Assembly: GCF_033763495.1 (NCBI RefSeq)
Contig: NZ_JANRKL010000148.1
Span: 98,076 to 162,075 of the forward strand
Reading direction: 5' to 3'
DNA: 64,000 nt
DNA from: Haliscomenobacter sp033763495
GTDB lineage: Bacteria; Bacteroidota; Bacteroidia; Chitinophagales; Saprospiraceae
The translations under genes and the position numbers were made by a program. Positions 58,609 through 64,000 of this stretch are shown here, in pieces; the stretch's first letter is position 1; the number at the start of each line of letters is the position of its first letter. The notes beneath the pieces were generated by a model. It was not told where the DNA came from and made no database searches. It saw only the letters and a list, made by a program, of their open reading frames with translations.

Positions 58609-61600
58609 TGAAATCACTACTTGCACTTTTCCTCTGTCTGGGGCTAGTGGTATCTGCTTACACCCAACCTTGTCCCAAATACGCTTCCATCCTGCAAGAA
58701 GCCGAGGTTTCGCTAAAAAAGGAAAAATATGTCGATGCCCTGAACAAACTCAGTACCGCCCGGGAATACTGTCCGGAAAAAGCGGTGGAAGTAGATCAAA
58801 AGGCGGAGGAAGTAGTCAAAGCCATCGAGCGTAAAAAATTCGATGCAGATCAACTACTGAAAATTGCCAATCAATTGGTTGGTTATTTTCAATTTGGGCT
58901 AGAAAAAGTGGCCTGGGCCTACAACATCGAAAAGGCCCGCTTTGCGGTGATTGATCGAAATGGGGAGAGAAAAAGTGAGTTTGTGTACGAAAGCCCGGAA
59001 GCCTTTCAAAATGGGGTGGCCATGGCGAAAGTGAACAATCAATATGTATTGGTGGGTACGGATGGACAGGAAAAAACGGAGCGGTATGATTTTATGATGA
59101 AAGCGGAGGGCGAGTATGTGCTCGCATCCAATGCAGATAGTATTGATGTGTTGAGTAAGCAAGGAAGTAAGCTGTATGTAATGGCAAACGAGAACAGCGA
59201 GGATAGATTTATTACCATCCACCAAAATAGAAAGATAGGTTTGTTGAATAAAAAAGGTGAGGTCAAAATAAAACCAGAATACAGTAGCATAAACCGTTCA
59301 CCCAATGGCTTGTATTGGGTGGAAAAGCATGAAAAATGGAGACTCATTGATTCCTCTGGGACCATCCTCCTAAAATCTTTTTTTGATGGGTACAAAAACT
59401 TCTCCAATGGACGCGCTTGGGTCAATGAAGGGGGGACATGGGAGAGTGCTTGGTTCTTAAAAGATGTTTGGGTCACTGGCGGAAAATGGGGGCTCATTGA
59501 TCCCACGGGCACCATCCTCCTAAAACCAACTTTTGATGCTGTCAAAGACTTCTCCAATGGACTTGCCTGGGTCAATAAAGGTGGAACATGGGAAGAAGAA
59601 AAGATCACAGGTGGAAAATGGGGACTCATTGACCCCGCTGGCACCATCCTCCTAGAACCTACTTTTGATGCTGTCAAAGACTTCTCCAATGGACTCGCCT
59701 GGGTCAATAAAGGTGGAACATGGGATAATTTTAACAAGATCGCAAGTGGAAAATGGGGACTCATTGATTCCGCTGGCACATTCATCCTAGAACCTTTTTT
59801 TGATGCCGTCGAAAACTTCTCCAATGGATTTGTCTGGGTCAATGAAGGGGGAACATGGGATAATTTGGGCAAGCTCAAAGGTGGAAAATGGGGACTCATT
59901 GATTCCACTGGCACCATCACCCTAAAACCTTCTTTTGACGCCGTCAAAAATTTCTCCAATGGACGCGCTTGGGTACTTGAAGGTGGAAAATGGGGACTCA
60001 TTGATCCTGCTGGCACCTTCATCCTAAAGCCTGCTTTTGATGCCGTCGAAAACTTCTCCAATGGACGCGCTTGGGTCAATGAAGGGGGAAGAATAGATTA
60101 TGAGGGCAAGATCATAGGAGGAAAATGGGGACTTATTGATCCTGCTGGTACCTTCATCCTAGAACCTTTTTTTGATGCTGTCGAAAACTTCTCCAATGGA
60201 CGCGCCTGGGTCAATGAAAGGGGAAAGTGGGGACTCATTGGTTACTCTGGTACCATCCTCCTAAAACCTTCTTTTGATGGGTACAAAAACTTCTTCAATG
60301 GCCGCGCCTGGGTCAATAAAGGGGGAACAAGGGATAATGAGGACAAGATCAAAGGCGGAAAATGGGGACTCATTGACTCCGCTGGTACCATCCTCCTAAA
60401 ACCTTTTTTTGATGCCGTCGAAAACTTCACAAATGGTCGCGCCTGGGTCAACGAAGGGGGAACAAGAGATAATGAGGACAAGATCATAGGAGGAAAATGG
60501 AAACTCATTGATTCCTCTGGGTCCATCCTCCTAAAACCTTTTTTTGATGCTGTCGAAAACTTCTCCAATGGGCGCGCCTGGGTTAATGAAGGGGGAACAA
60601 GAGATAATGAGGGCAAGATCACAGGTGGAAAATGGGGGCTTATTGATTCCACTGGCACCATCCTCCTAAAACCTTCTTTTGATGGGTACAAAGATTTCAC
60701 CAATGGGCGTGCCTGGGTTAATGAAGGGGGAACAAAGGATGATGAGGGCAAAATCACAGGTGGAAAATGGGGACTTATTGATTCCACTGGCACCATCCTC
60801 CTAAAACCTTTTTTTGATGATTTCGAAAACTTCACCAATTGCCGCGCCTGGGTCAATGAAGGTGAAAAATGGGGACTCATTGATCCTGCTGGCACATTCC
60901 TCCTAAAACGTTCTTTTGATGCCGTCAAAAACTTCACCAATGGACGCGCCTGGGTCAATGAAAGTGGAAAATGGGGACTCATTGATCCCGCTGGCACATT
61001 CCTCCTAGAACCTTCTTTTGATGGGTACAAAGATTTCACCAATGGCCGCGCTTGGGTACTTGAAGGTGGAAAATGGGGACTCATTGATCCCGCTGGCACA
61101 TTCCTCCTAAAACCTTCTTTTGATGTGTACAAAGATTTCACCAATGGACGCGCCTGGGTCAATATAGGGGGAACAAGGGGTGATTTTGGCATGACAACAG
61201 GTGGAAAGTGGGGACTCATTGATTCCGTTGGGACCATCCTCCTAAAACCTTTTTTTGATGCCGTCGAAAACTTCACCAATGGACGGGCTTGGGTCAATAT
61301 AGGGGGAACAAGGGGTGATTTTGGCATGACCATAGGTGGAAAGTGGGGACTCATTGATTCCGTTGGGACCATCCTCCTAAAACCTTTTTTTGATGGGTAC
61401 AAAGAATTCTCCAATGAACGCGCCTGGGTCAATGAAGGAGGAACATGGGATGAGGGCGAGTTCACTGGTGGAAAATGGGGACTCATTGATTCCGCGGGCT
61501 CCATCCTCCTAAAACCTTTTTTTGATGCCGTCGAAAACTTTACCAATGGACGGGCTTGGGTCAATATAGGGGGAACAAGGAATAATGTGTACCGTGTCAC

Positions 61601-62858
61601 TGGTGGAAAATGGGGACTCATTGATCCCGCTGGCACATTCCTCCTAGAACCTTCTTTTGATGGGTACAAAGATTTCACCAATGGACGTGCCTGGGTCAAT
61701 GAAAGTGGAAAATGGGGACTCATTGATCCCGCTGGCACATTCATCCTAGAACCTGCTTTTGATGGGTACATAGATTTCACCAATGGCCGCGCTTGGGTAC
61801 TTGAAGGTGGAAAATGGGGACTCATCGATTCCGCGGGCTCCATCCTCCTAAAACCTTCTTTTGATGCTGTCGAAAACTTCTCCAATGGCCGCGCCTGGGT
61901 CAATGAAGGAGGAACAAGGGATGATCAAGGCGGGGTCAGTGGCGGCGGGAAATGGGGGCTCATTGATGCTGCTGGTACCTTCATCCTAAGACCTGCTTTT
62001 GATGGGTACAAAGATTTCTCCAATGGCCGCGCCTGGGTCAATGAAGGAGGAACATTGGATGATTATGGTCAGCTCACTGGCGGAAAATGGAGACTCATTG
62101 ACCCTGCTGGCACCCTTCTCCTAAAGCCTTCTTTTGATGCCGTTGAAAGCTTTTCCAATGGACGCGCTTGGGTCATGGAAGGTGGAACATTGGATGATTA
62201 TGGCCAGCTCACTGGCGGAAAATGGGGACTCATTGACTCCGCTGGAACCATCCTCCTAAAACCTTCTTTTGACTTGTACAAAGACTTCTCCAATGGATTC
62301 ACCTGGGTCAATAATGGTGGAATATGGTATGATGAGGACACTGTAATTGACGGAAAATGGGGACTCATTGACTCCTCTGGTGCCATCATCCTAAAACCAA
62401 TCTATGATGAATATTCCGATTTCATAAACGACTTCATCAAACTCCGCCAAGGCAACAAATATGGCCTCTTTGACCTTCAAACCCATCAAACCCTCCCCTG
62501 CCAATACACCAAGATCTACCCCTCAGGACTCCACCGCTTCCTCTTGGAACAAAACGGTCGTTACGGTCTATACGCCCCACGCAAAAACATTCTCCTCCCC
62601 TGCGATTATGAAGCCATCGGCTTTATCGGAGAAGAAAAAGGCTGGATCAGGGTGCAACAAAACGGCAAATGGGGCTGGGTGGAGTGTGTAAAAAATAAAA
62701 AAGGAGAATTTGAGGTAATCACCAGAATTCCTTGTCGTTTTGATGGAGCCGGGCCATTTCAAAACGGCAAAGCGCGGGTGCGGCTGGAGCCTTATCCTAA
62801 TGAGATTTTGATCAATGATAAAGGGGAGTTTTTATTTGAATCGCTCACCCAAAAATAG
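58608..62858 (+). CDS. Exported WG-repeat protein
   Basis: This 1416-residue protein has a signal peptide (MKSLLALFLCLGLVVSAYTQ). A helical module (CPKYASILQEAEVSLKKEKY) resembles the N-terminus of the WD40 protein of the sister operon. About 28 WG-type repeats follow, each KWGLIDPAGTFLLKPSFD-like plus NFSNGRAWVNEG. Units are either 34 or about 45 residues long; the longer ones add a GGTRDNEGKITG-like insert. The last three units are divergent. It likely forms a long beta-rich solenoid or propeller in the periplasm. Near-identical repeats suggest frequent recombination and length changes. It overlaps the upstream reading frame by 1 bp. Confidence 0.9.
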   Translation: MKSLLALFLCLGLVVSAYTQPCPKYASILQEAEVSLKKEKYVDALNKLSTAREYCPEKAVEVDQKAEEVVKAIERKKFDADQLLKIANQLVGYFQFGLEKVAWAYNIEKARFAVIDRNGERKSEFVYESPEAFQNGVAMAKVNNQYVLVGTDGQEKTERYDFMMKAEGEYVLASNADSIDVLSKQGSKLYVMANENSEDRFITIHQNRKIGLLNKKGEVKIKPEYSSINRSPNGLYWVEKHEKWRLIDSSGTILLKSFFDGYKNFSNGRAWVNEGGTWESAWFLKDVWVTGGKWGLIDPTGTILLKPTFDAVKDFSNGLAWVNKGGTWEEEKITGGKWGLIDPAGTILLEPTFDAVKDFSNGLAWVNKGGTWDNFNKIASGKWGLIDSAGTFILEPFFDAVENFSNGFVWVNEGGTWDNLGKLKGGKWGLIDSTGTITLKPSFDAVKNFSNGRAWVLEGGKWGLIDPAGTFILKPAFDAVENFSNGRAWVNEGGRIDYEGKIIGGKWGLIDPAGTFILEPFFDAVENFSNGRAWVNERGKWGLIGYSGTILLKPSFDGYKNFFNGRAWVNKGGTRDNEDKIKGGKWGLIDSAGTILLKPFFDAVENFTNGRAWVNEGGTRDNEDKIIGGKWKLIDSSGSILLKPFFDAVENFSNGRAWVNEGGTRDNEGKITGGKWGLIDSTGTILLKPSFDGYKDFTNGRAWVNEGGTKDDEGKITGGKWGLIDSTGTILLKPFFDDFENFTNCRAWVNEGEKWGLIDPAGTFLLKRSFDAVKNFTNGRAWVNESGKWGLIDPAGTFLLEPSFDGYKDFTNGRAWVLEGGKWGLIDPAGTFLLKPSFDVYKDFTNGRAWVNIGGTRGDFGMTTGGKWGLIDSVGTILLKPFFDAVENFTNGRAWVNIGGTRGDFGMTIGGKWGLIDSVGTILLKPFFDGYKEFSNERAWVNEGGTWDEGEFTGGKWGLIDSAGSILLKPFFDAVENFTNGRAWVNIGGTRNNVYRVTGGKWGLIDPAGTFLLEPSFDGYKDFTNGRAWVNESGKWGLIDPAGTFILEPAFDGYIDFTNGRAWVLEGGKWGLIDSAGSILLKPSFDAVENFSNGRAWVNEGGTRDDQGGVSGGGKWGLIDAAGTFILRPAFDGYKDFSNGRAWVNEGGTLDDYGQLTGGKWRLIDPAGTLLLKPSFDAVESFSNGRAWVMEGGTLDDYGQLTGGKWGLIDSAGTILLKPSFDLYKDFSNGFTWVNNGGIWYDEDTVIDGKWGLIDSSGAIILKPIYDEYSDFINDFIKLRQGNKYGLFDLQTHQTLPCQYTKIYPSGLHRFLLEQNGRYGLYAPRKNILLPCDYEAIGFIGEEKGWIRVQQNGKWGWVECVKNKKGEFEVITRIPCRFDGAGPFQNGKARVRLEPYPNEILINDKGEFLFESLTQK
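59330..62440 (+). repeat. WG-repeat DNA, about 25 tandem units
   Basis: DNA coding for the repeats is itself highly conserved. Units of about 102 bp and about 135 bp share GGAAAATGGGGACTCATTGA and CCTCCTAAAACC almost without change. Repeated pairs (for example near 61140 and 61290) are nearly identical over more than 130 bp, which indicates recent duplication or gene conversion. Confidence 0.9.
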
Positions 62859-62984
62859 CTTTAGCAATTTCAGCTGAGGGAATGGGAAAAGAGATACTTG
62901 GGGATTGGCGCTGAATAGGGGTAAATGCAAAAAGTTGCATCTATAAAAGAAGCACTTTAAAATAGCTTTAAAACACCAACGACC

Positions 62985-63347
62985 ATGAAAAACGCCACCC
63001 TTATTCTTCTTTTCTTTTCTTTCAGCCTTTCCATTTTTGCCCAACAGTCCCTGTCCCAAAAAATTACCAACATCACCTGGACCCTACAAAGTGATGAAAT
63101 GAGCGGTATGGGTACCCATCAAAGTTTGCCAGCCAAAACTACGCTGGTGCTGGATGCAGCAGGGCAATGGAAGTCCTCCAATTCGATTAACGGCTTGAGC
63201 AACGGAATGTGGAAAGTGGATAAAAAAGGCCGTTTGATCCTGCAATTAGATAAAAAGAAACGGGGCTTTTGTGATTTGGAAGGTGCCTTGTTTGTGGTGA
63301 CTGTTCCCGGGGTGGGGAAGGAGCGGAGGATGGTTTGGGGAAGGTAG
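62985..63347 (+). CDS. Small secreted lipocalin-like hypothetical protein
   Basis: A 120-residue protein with a signal peptide (MKNATLILLFFSFSLSIFAQ). The mature part starts TNITWTLQSDEMSG and has alternating strands (TTLVLDAAGQWKSS, GMWKVDKKGRLILQLD), as seen in small lipocalin-like proteins of Bacteroidota, though it is shorter than a full lipocalin. The gap to the WG gene is 126 bp. Function unknown. Confidence 0.7.
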   Translation: MKNATLILLFFSFSLSIFAQQSLSQKITNITWTLQSDEMSGMGTHQSLPAKTTLVLDAAGQWKSSNSINGLSNGMWKVDKKGRLILQLDKKKRGFCDLEGALFVVTVPGVGKERRMVWGR

Positions 63348-63454
63348 GGATACACCTGAACATTTTGCTCGGAGGACATGAATTGCCTCCAGCTTCAGCT
63401 GGTGGATAAATGGTAGACTCTAGATTTTGGGCTTTAGCCCAATTTTACTGACTT

Positions 63455-63795
63455 TAGGAAAAAGGTTCATTCAGCGCAGCATTGTGCTGAGGTCTACCAA
63501 CCCCCGACCCCTGGAAGGCAGGGTCGATTGGTTCTAGGTTTGGAAATAGAATCTGGCGTGGTAGAGACGTTGCATGCAACGTCTCTACGGTGTTTCGCGG
63601 AACACAACAATATTTTTTCACCCCAAAATAAAGAAATACAGGGTGAATAGACCTATTGGAAATCAGAACCAATCGACCCTGCCTGGAAGGGGAGTACATT
63701 TTCGGTAAGCAAAAATTCTACCTTTTGTTCGAGAAAAAGGTAGAATAGTGAGCTAACGTAGGCTGTACTCCCCTCACAGGTAGGGTCGATTGGTT
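63455..63795. repeat. Compound palindrome related to the MITE-like element
   Basis: This gene-free stretch (63348-63942) holds nested inverted repeats. Outer arms are AGGGTCGATTGGTTCT and AGAACCAATCGACCCT copies (63522, 63665, 63781). A perfect 28-bp palindrome lies at 63561-63588 (GTAGAGACGTTGCA and its complement). TTCATTCAGCGCAGCATTGT (from 63467) and ACGTAGGCTGTACTCCCCT (from 63758) also occur in the element at 54766-54999. No ORF is seen. It looks like a patchwork of the same repeat family. Confidence 0.72.
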
Positions 63796-63942
63796 CTGGC
63801 CTCAACCCCGAAGGGGTGACATGATTATAGCAAATAACCGGTGTTTATTCCATGAAGAGAAACCCCGAAGGGTAGGCTGTTCAGAATTAGAAAAAAAGTT
63901 CCCCCCGTTTTACCTTTGAAAAGGTGCTAAAACGAAGGGAAC

Positions 63943-64000
63943 GTGAAAAAAAGTCAAGCTAAAGATATTCCAAAGGGATGGAAAATCAAAGCGATAGAGC
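63943..64000 (+). CDS. Possible gene start cut by the window end
   Basis: A GTG at 63943 preceded by GAAGGGA starts an open frame (VKKSQAKDIPKGWKIKAIE) that runs off the edge. The Lys-rich start after a repeat-rich region could be a transposase, but 19 residues are too few to assign anything. Confidence 0.35.
   Translation, partial: MKKSQAKDIPKGWKIKAIE

Noticed and set aside
59039..61903. Two long minus-strand reading frames (346 and 553 codons) opposite the WG-repeat gene
   Set aside because: They consist only of the reverse reading of the repeats (TQARPLEKF-like units), have no start region of their own, and stay open simply because each repeat lacks stops in that frame.
59330..62440. Possible CRISPR-like array
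   Set aside because: The periodic units are in-frame coding repeats of 102 or 135 bp without unique spacers.
1..64000. tRNA or rRNA genes
   Set aside because: No cloverleaf with TTCRA loop or rRNA-like stretch was recognised by reading; a covariance search would be needed to exclude a tRNA fully.

Overview
The window looks like chromosomal DNA of a gliding-type Bacteroidota, most likely Saprospiria (Haliscomenobacter/Lewinella-like). Evidence: type IX secretion sorting tails on two secreted proteins, BT_3928-family and DUF1599 neighbours, a TonB-type outer-membrane barrel, LytTR and TPR-histidine-kinase two-component pairs, weak Shine-Dalgarno sites, and promoters matching the Bacteroidota -7 box TAnnTTTG. 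The genus is inference; no rRNA or tRNA gene was seen.

Region 1 (1-32.5 kb) is mostly ordinary chromosome. It holds a partial serine hydrolase, a LytS/LytR-type pair, an FAH-family enzyme, a trypsin-like protease with a small upstream ORF, a solo HsdR-N-like protein, a SWIM-SNF2 helicase, a large BNR/sortilin-type propeller protein, several transporters and membrane proteins, purL, thiol-disulfide lipoproteins, a Tat-exported Gfo/Idh oxidoreductase, two T9SS cargo proteins, a YigZ-family protein, and DUF1599 followed by BT_3928. An ORF-less group II intron of about 700 nt (6629-7328) sits exactly inside one arm of a large intergenic palindrome.

Region 2 (32.5-63.3 kb) is an accessory, conflict/signalling-type region. 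It starts with a TIR-TPR-SDR fusion and a caspase-family protease. Divergent from the caspase gene is a six-gene operon (39.6-48.9 kb): small protein, TPR histidine kinase, NarL-type regulator, CHAT protease, membrane-anchored STAND ATPase, exported WD40 protein. A paralogous operon at 55.0-62.9 kb has CHAT, STAND ATPase (split by one in-frame TAA) and an exported protein with about 25 nearly identical WG repeats. In both operons the last protein begins with a signal peptide and a similar short helical module and then carries a different repeat domain. I infer a modular system in which an exported sensor signals through a membrane STAND ATPase to a cytoplasmic CHAT protease.

Four promoters in region 2 share the same architecture: two 14-bp direct repeats near CTCAATTCYAAGTA, 24 bp apart, with the first repeat starting exactly 61 bp before a -7 box. 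They precede the two-component/CHAT operon, a zinc-peptidase-like gene, a TonB-type outer-membrane protein and a small secreted protein. This suggests a local regulon, possibly controlled by the operon's own response regulator.

Intergenic spaces contain many compound palindromes. One 234-bp element with terminal inverted repeats is flanked by an 11-bp direct repeat just upstream of the second CHAT start codon, which indicates a mobile MITE-like element.
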